Assembly: GCF_024362385.1 (NCBI RefSeq) | Contig: NZ_CP101466.1 | Location: 3,658,001 to 3,722,000 of the forward strand | Length of the DNA: 64,000 nucleotides | From: Arthrobacter sp. DNA4 | GTDB taxonomy: Bacteria; Actinomycetota; Actinomycetes; Actinomycetales; Micrococcaceae | Reading direction: 5' to 3' | Shown: positions 52,331 through 61,078 of the stretch, one piece after another | Layout of the letters: every line of letters starts with the position of its first letter | Numbering within the stretch: position 1 is the first letter of the stretch | The notes under the pieces: model-generated | Databases searched by the model: none | The model's input: the letters and a program-made list of their open reading frames with translations, nothing else | Told to the model about the DNA's origin: nothing | Translations under genes and position numbers: made by a program

Positions 52331-54207
52331 CCCACCCCTGCCGCGGTACGGGTCCCGGCCGCGGCAACCTCCGCTGCCACCGCTTCAGCCGCGCGGTGCA
52401 GCGCGTCCACCCGCTTGAGCTCGGCCCTGATGTCCCGGATGCGGCCTTCCTTCTCCTGGGCATACGAGTTGGCTGCCTTTTGGGCTGCTGCCACCGAGTC
52501 CGACAACGACCGGTGGTATTCATCGGCGATATCGGTGAAGTGGTCCCTGATGGTCCGCTGAACCAGGCGCAGCCTGTCCTTCAGCTGCTTGCCCACCTGG
52601 AAGGTGACATCGTCCAGCTGGCGCCTGACCAGCGCTTTCGCTTCGCCCTGGCGGCGCTTCAGCCGCGTTTCCTTGTCCTCCCGGTAGGCCTTGCGTCCCA
52701 GCAGCAGCCCTGCACCCACGGAGAGCGGATTGATCAGGGCCATCCCGAAAATCCCCGTCAGGAGTCCAAACATCAGGACGCCGCCATAGGATCCCCGCAT
52801 GCCGATGAGGACTTTTTGGATCGGGTTCACGCGGCCGGGATCCAGCCCGGGCATCTGGTCTACCGGGTCCAGGGCGTCCCCGGAGTCGGACACGTGCAGG
52901 ACGGGCAGTGACACCTCCTCTGCGGCGAAGTGCTCAGCCACCTGCGCGGCCAGCCATTGCGACCGCTCGCTGGTCCAGACAAAGGTGTCCGAGACCGCCG
53001 CGGCGACACACTCTTCGAGCCACGCGGAAAATTGCGTCCAGACAGGACCGGGATCGCCCTGGTCGATGGCGTTCTCGGCTTCCCGTTGGATCCGGCGCAG
53101 GCGGTCGCGGAGGTCGTATTCCATGTCGGCGATGAGATCGTTGATGCCGTCGCTGAGCGTCAACTGCCAGCGCGCGGACCTCTTTCGCAACTCGTCCGCC
53201 TCCGTTTTGGCCTGCTCCAGGGCTGCGAGCATCTGCGGCGTGCCGTCGGGGTTTTCCAACGCGTCCAGCTCGGACTGCAGGGACAGGCGCAGGTTTTCGG
53301 TGACGGAGAGGAGGTCCTGGCTGACGGAGCGACGCTGGATGCGCTGCGCCTTGCCCACGATGTCGTTTCGCAGGTGTGACACCAGGGCTGGGAAGCCGGA
53401 TTCGGCGTTGAGCTCGGCGTCCTGGAGGCGTGAGGCCTCGAGGCGGAGGTCTGCGGACAACGGGAACAACGGGATGTCCGGCGCCACCTGGTCCAGGTGG
53501 TTCCTGTCCAGCTCTTCAACCCGGCGCCAGTCCGGGTACAGGTCCGTCTTGGAGAGGACGGCGGCAACGCTGGGGGTGATCCGCATGGCCTGGCGCAGGA
53601 ACCGCAGTTCCGGTTCCGTGTATTCCTGGGAGGCATCCGAGACCAGCAGCATGGCGTCCGCGGTGGGAAGGGCGGTGAGGGTGGTCAGCGTGTGGGTGGA
53701 GCCCATGCCGCCCACCCCCGGGGAGTCGATGATGGTCAGTCCCCCGGTGAGGACGCGGCGGGGCAGGCAAACTTCCGCGGCCGCGAGCTTCCGGCTGTTT
53801 CCAGGGTTGCCCTGCTCGGAGACGAGTGCCGGCAGCTCTGACAGCTCGATGGGCCGGCGCTCGATGCTGCCGTCCCCGCCGTCGCCCGCAGAGTCGGCCG
53901 CCTGGTTGCCGGACTGGTTGTCCGCCGTGGGGACCAGGACGGCGGCCGAGGCCGGTTCGCCGTAGCGGACGATGGTGGGCAGCGAGGTGGCAATATCGTC
54001 ATCCACCGGGCACACCGGGGCGTTCACCAGGGCGTTGATGAGCTTGCTCTTCCCCTGTTTGAACTCCCCCACCACAATGACCCTGATGCTGGGGTCCTGC
54101 AGCCGGACCATGGCCTGGCCCAGCCTCCTGCGCAGGTCCTCGCGGTCCCCGGCACCCACCAGCTGCAGGCCCTGCTCCACGAGCTTGGCCAGCTGTCCGG
54201 CCGTCAT
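52327..54207 (-). CDS. Dynamin-like GTPase, IniA-like
   Basis: 626 residues from the ATG at 54207; a GTG at 54312 is in frame but lies inside a hairpin and in poorly coding sequence. G1 GEFKQGKSKLINAL (47-60), G2 Thr in DDDIATSLPTIV, G3 IIDSPGVGGMGS, G4 AVLSKTDLY. Long helices form the stalk, and a hydrophobic hairpin (GGVLMFGLLTGIFGMALINP, then VGAGLLLGRKA, about 490-520) should insert in the membrane, as in IniA of mycobacteria (640 residues). Dynamin-like proteins deform or fuse membranes using GTP. It follows the IniB-like gene and overlaps the IniC-like gene. Confidence 0.9.
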   Translation of the reverse strand: MTAGQLAKLVEQGLQLVGAGDREDLRRRLGQAMVRLQDPSIRVIVVGEFKQGKSKLINALVNAPVCPVDDDIATSLPTIVRYGEPASAAVLVPTADNQSGNQAADSAGDGGDGSIERRPIELSELPALVSEQGNPGNSRKLAAAEVCLPRRVLTGGLTIIDSPGVGGMGSTHTLTTLTALPTADAMLLVSDASQEYTEPELRFLRQAMRITPSVAAVLSKTDLYPDWRRVEELDRNHLDQVAPDIPLFPLSADLRLEASRLQDAELNAESGFPALVSHLRNDIVGKAQRIQRRSVSQDLLSVTENLRLSLQSELDALENPDGTPQMLAALEQAKTEADELRKRSARWQLTLSDGINDLIADMEYDLRDRLRRIQREAENAIDQGDPGPVWTQFSAWLEECVAAAVSDTFVWTSERSQWLAAQVAEHFAAEEVSLPVLHVSDSGDALDPVDQMPGLDPGRVNPIQKVLIGMRGSYGGVLMFGLLTGIFGMALINPLSVGAGLLLGRKAYREDKETRLKRRQGEAKALVRRQLDDVTFQVGKQLKDRLRLVQRTIRDHFTDIADEYHRSLSDSVAAAQKAANSYAQEKEGRIRDIRAELKRVDALHRAAEAVAAEVAAAGTRTAAGVG

Positions 54208-54280
54208 GGGCCCCGCCGGCCGTGCCGGTCCTGCATCTGCCACAGCCTGTCCCCCTGCCCCAGTGCCAAAAAGATCTGTT

Positions 54281-54315
54281 CCCGTGAGGCGGATCCGGGT
54301 GGTTCGCCTCACGGG
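54281..54315 (-). terminator. Intra-operon hairpin between the iniB-like and iniA-like genes
   Basis: Perfect 11-bp stem (CCCGTGAGGCG and its complement) with a 13-base loop, 10 bases after the iniB-like stop; on the minus strand AACAGATCTTTTT follows. Probably a partial terminator lowering dynamin expression relative to the IniB-like protein. Confidence 0.65.
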
Positions 54316-54324
54316 AATAGCGTG

Positions 54325-55425
54325 TTACAGCACGGTGGAGTCGTCAACCACCGAATCGTCGATGGTGGTGTGGTTGTCGAGGTCAACATCCGTGTGCGTG
54401 GAGTTGTCCTCAGTGAAATCGAGCTGGTTGTCCGCCACCACCAGGTTGTCTTCAACGATGCTGGTGGCTGGGTTTTCCTGGAACGAGTCGTCCACGTGGA
54501 CATCCACCGCGGCAGTGGTGGAGCTGTCCTGGTTGAAGGAATCCTCAACCAGGGTGGAGCTGTCCTGGTTGTAGGAGTCGTCAACCGCCACGGAGTTGTG
54601 GGTGGAGTTGTCGGACTTGTCGTTGAATGAGTCCCGGACATCCACGTCCACGTCGGTGCTGGTGGAATGGTCCGAGTAATCCGCGTGGTGGGAATTGTCG
54701 GAGTTGTCGTTAAAGGAATCGTCCACGTCCAGGCCGAGATCGGTGTTGAAGGAGTCGGAGATGTCCGTCTGCTCGTTGCCGATGCTGACGTCACTGCCGG
54801 CATGGATGGAGTTGTCCGTGGAGTTATCGGTCGAATGGTCGGTGTTGTAGGAGTCCCTGACGTTGTTGGAGTCCCGGACGGCGGCGTCGTGACCTGCGGC
54901 CACGGCCTGGTCGCCGGAGGCCACCACGGCATCGTTGTCGAACCACTGCTCCACGTCCCCGTGCGCCCAAATGTTTTGGTTGACGGACTGGTCGGTAATG
55001 GTGACGCGGTCATCCAGCATGGTGGTGTTGGTGGTGTAGGAGAAGTGGTTCACCACGTGGTGGAGCTGCTGGACCGCATGGGCGTGGTCGTCCTGGTCGT
55101 AGCCGGCGCCCCCCTGCCCGGCAACGGCCCCTCCGCCATGGAGGGCGGAGGGGCCTGCGCCGTGACCGGCCGGCGTCCCTGTCTGTCCGGCCCACACACT
55201 GTTGCCGCCGGTTGTGTGCTCCCGGGCGAAGGAGGTGGCGTTGACGGTGATGGGAGCGTAGTCGAGGACCACCGGCATGGCGGCGTCAACGTCAGCCGAG
55301 CACACGTTGGCCAGGCCGTGTTCCTGCAGTGCCCGCTCGGGGTCATCCAGGAACTCCTGGATTGCCTCCCGGTTGCCGAAGAGCTGCATCAGGAACTGAA
55401 CAAGGTCGTTTGCGAGTGTTGGCAT
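54325..55425 (-). CDS. IniB-like N-terminal domain protein with Asp/Ser/Asn repeat tail
   Basis: 366 residues, ATG at 55425 with GAGGA upstream. Residues 1-65 (LVQFLMQLFGNREAIQEFLD, DPERALQEHGLANVCSADVD) match the IniB N-terminal domain that precedes the low-complexity part of mycobacterial IniB. Residues 70-110 are Gly/Ala-rich; 130-366 are extremely rich in Asp, Ser, Asn, Thr and His with almost no Lys or Arg. D-S-(F/Y)-N occurs at 191, 224, 236, 265, 283 and 295, with a variant DSFQ at 313. No signal peptide or membrane helix. It is the first of three genes before two dynamins; function unknown, but I infer an acidic scaffold for them. Confidence 0.85.
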   Translation of the reverse strand: MPTLANDLVQFLMQLFGNREAIQEFLDDPERALQEHGLANVCSADVDAAMPVVLDYAPITVNATSFAREHTTGGNSVWAGQTGTPAGHGAGPSALHGGGAVAGQGGAGYDQDDHAHAVQQLHHVVNHFSYTTNTTMLDDRVTITDQSVNQNIWAHGDVEQWFDNDAVVASGDQAVAAGHDAAVRDSNNVRDSYNTDHSTDNSTDNSIHAGSDVSIGNEQTDISDSFNTDLGLDVDDSFNDNSDNSHHADYSDHSTSTDVDVDVRDSFNDKSDNSTHNSVAVDDSYNQDSSTLVEDSFNQDSSTTAAVDVHVDDSFQENPATSIVEDNLVVADNQLDFTEDNSTHTDVDLDNHTTIDDSVVDDSTVL

Positions 55426-55526
55426 ATGCGTGGTCCTCACATCTTCGTGGAGTTGTGGATCATCCGGTGTACGTATCCGGTTGCTCCAAACCTAAATTCG
55501 CCGCCGGGGACGGTGCATCGGGCGCT

Positions 55527-55590
55527 TTCCCCCTACCCCCGGACGCTGTTCCGGGGCACTGGCACCCCCGTGTCTAGGGGGATTAGGGGT
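55527..55590 (-). promoter_or_regulatory. Candidate LuxR boxes before the iniB-like gene
   Basis: On the plus strand CCCCCTACCCCC (55530-55541) and, inverted, CTAGGGGGATTAGGGGT (55574-55590) frame the 164-base gap between the LuxR stop and the iniB-like start. Both are built on CCCCTA. A direct repeat ACCGGAT with 13-base period lies nearer the gene (minus strand, about 55461-55481). Confidence 0.4.
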
Positions 55591-57671
55591 TATTCCTGCT
55601 GCGGATTCAGCGGCTGGGAATGTTCCACGCCAAGGGCCAGGCGCAGACGGGCCAGCAGGTCGGAACGGTTTTCCGCTCCCAGCCGGCGCCGGATCCTGGC
55701 AATGTGGTGCTCGGCGGTCCTGGGCGAAATGTAGATTGCCTCGCCGATCTCCCGGTAGGTCTTGCCCTCAAGCACCAGCCTGGCCACTTCCTTTTCGCGC
55801 TCGCTCAAGCCGGAGGCGTCGGGCTGCCCCGCCTTGGCGTCGGTACCGGTTCCTGCCTGTACCTCCGCCGCCCCTGATGCTCCGGCGGCAGGACTGCCTT
55901 GGGGGTGTAGGTCCCGTGCACAGGAGAGCAGGCGCATCATGTCCCGGCGCTCGTCGGCCCGGGCGGCGGCGTGCCCGGCCAGCCGTGCACCCTCCCAGGG
56001 CATTCCCACCGCACCCAGGAGCCGGGCAGCACTCTCCACATCGGCGGTTCGGAACCGGCCGGCGAGCACCGAGACCCAGGCTTTGCCCGCCGTGGCGAGC
56101 ACTGCGGCAAGCTGGCTGTGGGTGGAGGCCCGCGCCAGCGCCGTTGCGTGGGGAGCAAGATCGGCAGGGCTTTCATTCAGCAGCGCAGCCTGGACGGCCG
56201 ACCAGTGCAGGGGAACGGACCACAGCGCAGGACCACCCAGGCGGCCCAGCAGCTTCCAGGCGTCCTCCAGGTATTGCGCCACCCGGCGCGTCTCGCGCAG
56301 CCGGGCCGCGGCGATCAGCAGTTCGCCCCACGGCAGCAGGTTGTAGAGGTCCACCGAGGTGTGGAGCATGGCTTCGCGTGCCCGTTCCCATGCCCGGAGC
56401 AGCTCCGGTACGTCGCCGTTCCGGCGTGCAAGCCCCACCTCCAGGGCAGCGCACATGAACTCGTCGCGCGGGACCAGAGGCCAATGGTTGGCTTTGGCCG
56501 CTTCCGTGGCTGCCAGGCGGGCGTCCTCGAGTTTGTCCTGCATCATCGCCGCCCAAGCCTGGAGCAGCAGGAGCCTTGGCTGGGCGGCATTGCCTCCCTG
56601 TCCGGCTGCGGCTGCCGCCTTGCAGACCGTCTCCGCCAGGTGCGGCTCACCGCTGTGCAGGGCCAGCAGGGCTGCCAGCGCGGCCGGTGTTTCCGGCAGC
56701 GGAAGGGCCGTGCCCGCGGAGTTCAGCATGTCCGAGGCATGGATCAGGATGGAGATGCCCTGTTGCGGCTTGTCCCCCAGGGAGGCCAGGATTCCCTGGC
56801 CGGTCTGAACCAGGGCGGCCGCAAGCAGCGTTGGGGAGGCCGCCGGAGCATCGGGCCGGAAGAAGGCCTCCGCGGCCGCCCGGTCACCGGCGCCGATCAT
56901 GGCTACCGCGGCGAGGGGCGCGGAGGGGCCCACCCGTCCGGGACCAAGCCAGCTGTACACGTCGGCTCCCCGGGCCAGCATTCCCCGCTGCGCCCAGACG
57001 GAGGCGGCGACATCGGCTCCGCGGCGTACGTCCGGCGGGTCCGGGCTGACCAGGAGCGCGTCGATGATGCGGGCCGCGGCGTCCAGTTCCCCGTCACCGG
57101 CTGCGGCCTGGGCGCGCCTGGCTGCGGTGGCCAGCGGGTCGGCGCCGGTCAGGAGTGCTTCCTCGTAGAGTTGGGACGCCAGCCTGGGGTCGTTCTCCAG
57201 CACGGCGTTCGCAGCCTGCTCCAGTTCCGCGGCCACACGTGGATCGGCAAGGCCTCCCCTGGCCAGCTCGCGGGCGAGGTTCCCCAGCGGCTGTCCTGCG
57301 GAGGCGAAGACCGTCACGAGCTCACGCTGGAGCGCGTGCACCTTGGCCGTGGGGGTGGCGGTCAGCAGGGCGTGTTGGGCTGTGCCCACCACCGTTCCGT
57401 CCGGCCGCAGCAGGCCTGCGGCTTCGGCACGGTCCACCAGGGCATCAAGGTCCTCCACCGTTCCGCTGACGAACTTGTTCTGGAGGTCCGCCGGAAGCGG
57501 TCCCGGCAGGGCGAAGCCCACCGAAAGTGCCAGCAGCAGCTCCCGGACGGCAGCGTTTGCACCCTTCAACTGCTTGGCCATCAGCTCCGCGGCGTGGGGC
57601 GGATGGCCCTGGTGGTCGGGTGCGGTGAGCAGGGGTACGGGCCGTTCCGCCCGCTGGATGTGTCCGTCCAT
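55590..57671 (-). CDS. Large LuxR-family regulator (MalT-like helical repeats)
   Basis: 693 residues. The C-terminal 60 residues are a LuxR helix-turn-helix (LSEREKEVARLVLEGKTYRE, IGEAIYISPRTAEHHIARIR). The rest is a long array of helical TPR-like repeats, as in MalT-type STAND regulators, but the N-terminal ATPase with its P-loop is absent: the chain begins at the winged-helix level (NAAVRELLLALSVGFALPGP). So it may be driven by a partner; the Hsp70-type ATPase gene lies one base upstream in the same direction. It probably controls the downstream iniB-like-dynamin genes. Confidence 0.87.
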   Translation of the reverse strand: MDGHIQRAERPVPLLTAPDHQGHPPHAAELMAKQLKGANAAVRELLLALSVGFALPGPLPADLQNKFVSGTVEDLDALVDRAEAAGLLRPDGTVVGTAQHALLTATPTAKVHALQRELVTVFASAGQPLGNLARELARGGLADPRVAAELEQAANAVLENDPRLASQLYEEALLTGADPLATAARRAQAAAGDGELDAAARIIDALLVSPDPPDVRRGADVAASVWAQRGMLARGADVYSWLGPGRVGPSAPLAAVAMIGAGDRAAAEAFFRPDAPAASPTLLAAALVQTGQGILASLGDKPQQGISILIHASDMLNSAGTALPLPETPAALAALLALHSGEPHLAETVCKAAAAAGQGGNAAQPRLLLLQAWAAMMQDKLEDARLAATEAAKANHWPLVPRDEFMCAALEVGLARRNGDVPELLRAWERAREAMLHTSVDLYNLLPWGELLIAAARLRETRRVAQYLEDAWKLLGRLGGPALWSVPLHWSAVQAALLNESPADLAPHATALARASTHSQLAAVLATAGKAWVSVLAGRFRTADVESAARLLGAVGMPWEGARLAGHAAARADERRDMMRLLSCARDLHPQGSPAAGASGAAEVQAGTGTDAKAGQPDASGLSEREKEVARLVLEGKTYREIGEAIYISPRTAEHHIARIRRRLGAENRSDLLARLRLALGVEHSQPLNPQQE

Positions 57672-57672
57672 G

Positions 57673-59816
57673 TCAGGCCCCCGGAGAGGTGGTCGTGGCC
57701 GTTGCGACGGCGGTGTCCGTTGGAGTCACGGTGGACTCCTCCGGCGTGGGTGAAGGTGCAACGGTGGGGGTGGGGGTTAGGTCGGCCGTGGGGGACACGA
57801 GCGGGGCACCCGTGGGGGCCGGAGCCGCCATGGTGGTGGGCAGGATGGTGGGGGTCGCTCCCCCGGTGGTGGGGGAAGACGTCCCGGGGTCAGCGGGAGC
57901 GGTTCCGGAGCCAAGCGTCGGGTCAATCGTCGTGCCGGGCGACGACGTGCCCGGCGGCGTGGGTGTTGGCGGGGCAGTGGTCGTTGGCGGGGCAGTGGTC
58001 GTTGGTGGGGCGGTTGTTGGGGCCGGGGTGCCGGTGGGGGCAGGCCCGGTGGGGACCGGCTGCGTGGTGGCCGTTGGCGTTGCGGGGCCCAGGGTGGCTG
58101 AATCGGGAACGATGGCTGTCCCCGGCGTGTTGCCCCCCGTTACTGAGGGCGGATTCGCTGCAGGGGCTTCGCCGGCGGCTACAGGGGCACCCTCAGTGGG
58201 GCCGCCGGCCGGGGATTGGCTGCCGGTGGGTGAGGCGGACGAATCGAGTCCGGGCTGCTGGGCGTTTGGCTTCTTGGCGCTGGCCTCGACGCCCGCGAGG
58301 GGCTGGGGCGCCGCAACGGCTGCTGCTCCCCTCCACCTGGTGCTTCCGCCCCGCCGGCGCCTGCGGATCCGCCGCCGGTGCTCGCTCCGGCCTGCGGCAC
58401 GAACATGGCTGTCAGGCTTCCGAAGCCGTCGGGACTCTGGGCGGCAGTGGCGGTGAGGACCGTCAGGAGGGCTGCGGCAGCGGCAACAGCCGTGACGCGG
58501 ACCGTGGGTTTCGGGGCGTGTGCTCCCCTTTCCCCCCGCCGTGCAGTCTGGACGGTGCCGTGCCCCGCGCCGGCTCCAGCCGTCGTCGTATATTTGCGTG
58601 ACCAGCTGGGCAGGCCTGGTCCGGAGGGTGCGGGTGGCACCGCGGAGGGCACGACGGCGGGCGGCGCCCCAGCGGCGGACGTTTCAATTCCTGCCGCTTC
58701 AGTTTCGAGCGCTGCCGTTTCTGCGTGGGCTGCAGCGTGGGCGAGGAGCGCGGCCACGGCCGCGCCGAGGCAAATGGAGGACTTGGGATCCGCGTCCACG
58801 GCAATGGGCCGGTCCAGCTCTTCCGACACCACCTGCGCTACCAGCGGGATCCGGGACGAGCCGCCGATCAGCAGCACCGCGGACAGGTCTGCCGGTTCCA
58901 GGTGGAGCTGGGCCAGGGAGCGCTCCAGCGCGTCCACCGTCTCCCGCACGGGCTCTTCGATCAGGGCCTCGAACTCGGAGCGGACCAGGCGGATTTGCTG
59001 CTGGACACCGGGCAGGAGCACGGGAATGCTCGCCTCACTGTCCGAGGACAGGGCTTCCTTGGCCTCCACGCATTCGCGCCGGAGGCGGGCCAGCGCCCCG
59101 ATGGCCGCGGGGTCGGTGGGGTCGAGGTCTGCCAGGGCGGTGCCGCTGTGCCCGGCAACATAGCTGAACACAGCTGCGTCGAAGTCGGCCCCGCCCAGGT
59201 CTTCGATGCCCTCCGGACGGCCCAGCAGTTCGAAGCGGCTGCTGCCGGACTTCCGCAGGACCGCGGTATCAAAGGTGCCGCCGCCGAGGTCGTACACCGC
59301 GATGGTGCTGCCCTCCTCCACCCGTACCTGCGATGCGTAGTGCAGTGCCGCGGCTTCGGGTTCGGGAAGGAGGGTGACGTTTTCCAGGCCGTGGGAGGCG
59401 AGGGCGGCGCGGATGACGGATAAGCGGTGGATGCCCCACGCAGCGGGGTGGGTGAGGTAGACGGCCGACGGCGGGCCCCCCTCGCGTTCAGCAGCGCGGT
59501 CTGCCACCCAACGGGCCATGGTGGCGAAGACGTCCTCCGGCTGCAGCGCCAGGGTGCCCAGGATGATGGGAACGTCGTCGCCGATGCGGCGTTTGAATTC
59601 CCGCACCACGCGTTCCGGCGAGTCCAGACCGCGGCGTTCCGCGACCTCGCCCACCAGGACAGTGCCTTCCTCCGGGAAGTACACCACGGAGGGAACCGAT
59701 GCTCCACGCGCGCCCAAAGGCAGGCACTCAGGCACAGCGGAGGGACCATGGTGAAAACGAACAACGGCGGCTGCCGTGAAACTGGTCCCGACGTCTACGG
59801 CGAGAGCGTAGCTCAT
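57673..59816 (-). pseudogene. Membrane-anchored Hsp70-type ATPase with Pro/Thr-rich outer tail, one frame break
   Basis: About 715 residues if read through one break near 58330. Residues 1-360 are an Hsp70/actin ATPase: LAVDVGTSFTAAAVV (phosphate 1), AVYDLGGGTFDTAVL (phosphate 2), LLPEPEAAALHYAS and LSAVLLIGGSSRIPLV (adenosine). There is no substrate-binding domain. One membrane helix follows (about 440-460, VTAVAAAAALLTVLTATAA), then a Gly-rich link and, in the shifted frame, some 200 residues of Pro/Thr/Ala repeats (PTTTAPP three times) that would cross the cell wall. ATG 59816 has CGAGGTAA upstream. First gene of the LuxR-IniB-dynamin cluster. The break may be a sequencing indel. Confidence 0.85.
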
Positions 59817-59989
59817 GGTTACCTCGGAAGGCTGGCGGTCCACATGCAAGCTTCATCACAGTGAACGTCACCAACGTAGCATTTCCGACGGACCATCGGA
59901 CAGCCCTGTTGCTACATCGAATGGTTATTCAGCGGCCAGTTGCCGCGTTGCGGGTGGATTCCCCGCCCAAGACCCGAACGGACCCTTTT

Positions 59990-61078
59990 CTAGAGGCCGG
60001 AGTAGGAGTGGAGCCCGTTGAAGAACTGGTTCACGATGGTGAAGTTGAAGATCACGCACAGGTAGCCCACGATCGACAGCCACGCGGCGCGTGTCCCGGT
60101 CCAGCCGCGGGTGGCACGGGCGTGCAGGTATCCGGCGTAGACAACCCAGATCACGAACGTCCACACCTCTTTGGTGTCCCAGCCCCAGAACCGGCCCCAT
60201 GCTTTTTCCGCCCAGATGGCACCGAACATGAGGGTGAAGGTCCAGCCGATGAAGGCGATGGCGTTGATCCGGTAGGAGAGGTTCTCCAGGCTCAGCGCGG
60301 AGGGCACCAGGCGCATGAAACCGAGCTTGTCGGCGCCGCCGGCTGCAACGGTCTTCTGCCGGTGGGACTGCACCAGCTGCAGGGCGGACATCGCGAACGT
60401 CAGGGTGAACAGGGCCGAGGAAAGCACGGCAATGGATACGTGGATGACCAGCCAGTAGCTCTGGAGGGCGGGGACCAGGTGGCCCACGGGGGTCCAGAAG
60501 GCCACGGAGGCAGCCACCAGCATGATGATTACCAGGCCCACCACGAAGGTGCCCAGGAAGCGCAGGTCGCGCCGGATAAGGGAGAGCAGGAAGACGGCCG
60601 CCACCAGGAACGCGCCGGTGGTGAGGAACTCGTACATGTTGCCCCACGGCACGCGGCCCGCGCCCAGGGCCCTGGTGACCACGCCGGCGCCGTGGATGAG
60701 GACGGCGAGGGTGGTCAGGGCCACGGCGACCCGCGCCGGAACCCGGCGCTCCGTGGCGTACTTCATGTCGCCGTCGGCCGTGACGACACCGCCGGCCCCT
60801 GCGCCGCCGGCCTTGGCAGCGGACGACGACGGACGCTCGGCCCGGTCAGCGGGGCCGTCCAGGCGCGCCCCTGCGGAGGCGGCGCCGACACCGGCCGCAA
60901 CCGGAACCTTGGTGGCAGCCCCGGCCTGCGCGGCCTTGAGGTCAACTGCGCGCAGGGCCTTGCTGCTCTTGGCCAGGTCCCAGGCGAAGGCAATGAAGGC
61001 CACTGTGTAGGTGCCCGCCGCCAGCAGCATGAAGAGTTCGCTGTACTGGCCCATGGTTTCGTTGATTCCAAATGGCAT
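59990..61078 (-). CDS. ccsB: Cytochrome c biogenesis protein CcsB/ResC (heme handling)
   Basis: 362 residues. An integral membrane protein with about eight helices; the heme-binding WWD motif is in GRFWGWDTKEVWTFVIW and conserved His in LVIHVSIAVLSSALFTL and others. With ResB it exports heme and joins it to apocytochromes c outside the membrane (system II). A Gly/Ala-rich cytoplasmic linker (about 45-100) follows helix 1, as in actinobacterial forms. Its ATG shares the last A of the resB stop (TAATG). Confidence 0.93.
   Translation of the reverse strand: MPFGINETMGQYSELFMLLAAGTYTVAFIAFAWDLAKSSKALRAVDLKAAQAGAATKVPVAAGVGAASAGARLDGPADRAERPSSSAAKAGGAGAGGVVTADGDMKYATERRVPARVAVALTTLAVLIHGAGVVTRALGAGRVPWGNMYEFLTTGAFLVAAVFLLSLIRRDLRFLGTFVVGLVIIMLVAASVAFWTPVGHLVPALQSYWLVIHVSIAVLSSALFTLTFAMSALQLVQSHRQKTVAAGGADKLGFMRLVPSALSLENLSYRINAIAFIGWTFTLMFGAIWAEKAWGRFWGWDTKEVWTFVIWVVYAGYLHARATRGWTGTRAAWLSIVGYLCVIFNFTIVNQFFNGLHSYSGL

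Noticed and set aside
54208..54312. 35-residue N-terminal extension of the IniA-like dynamin from a GTG
   Set aside because: The GTG lies inside a hairpin arm, lacks a ribosome-binding site, and the extension has poor third-position GC.
57689..58456. Val/Gly-rich repeat protein on the plus strand
   Set aside because: It is the complement of the Pro/Thr-rich tail of the Hsp70-type protein; the minus-strand reading joins the ATPase domain and ends in a stop one base before luxR.
55971..58601. Open frame of more than 800 codons opposite the LuxR and Hsp70 genes
   Set aside because: Arg/Gly/Trp-rich antisense reading with no domain; the minus-strand frames contain clear LuxR and Hsp70 motifs.
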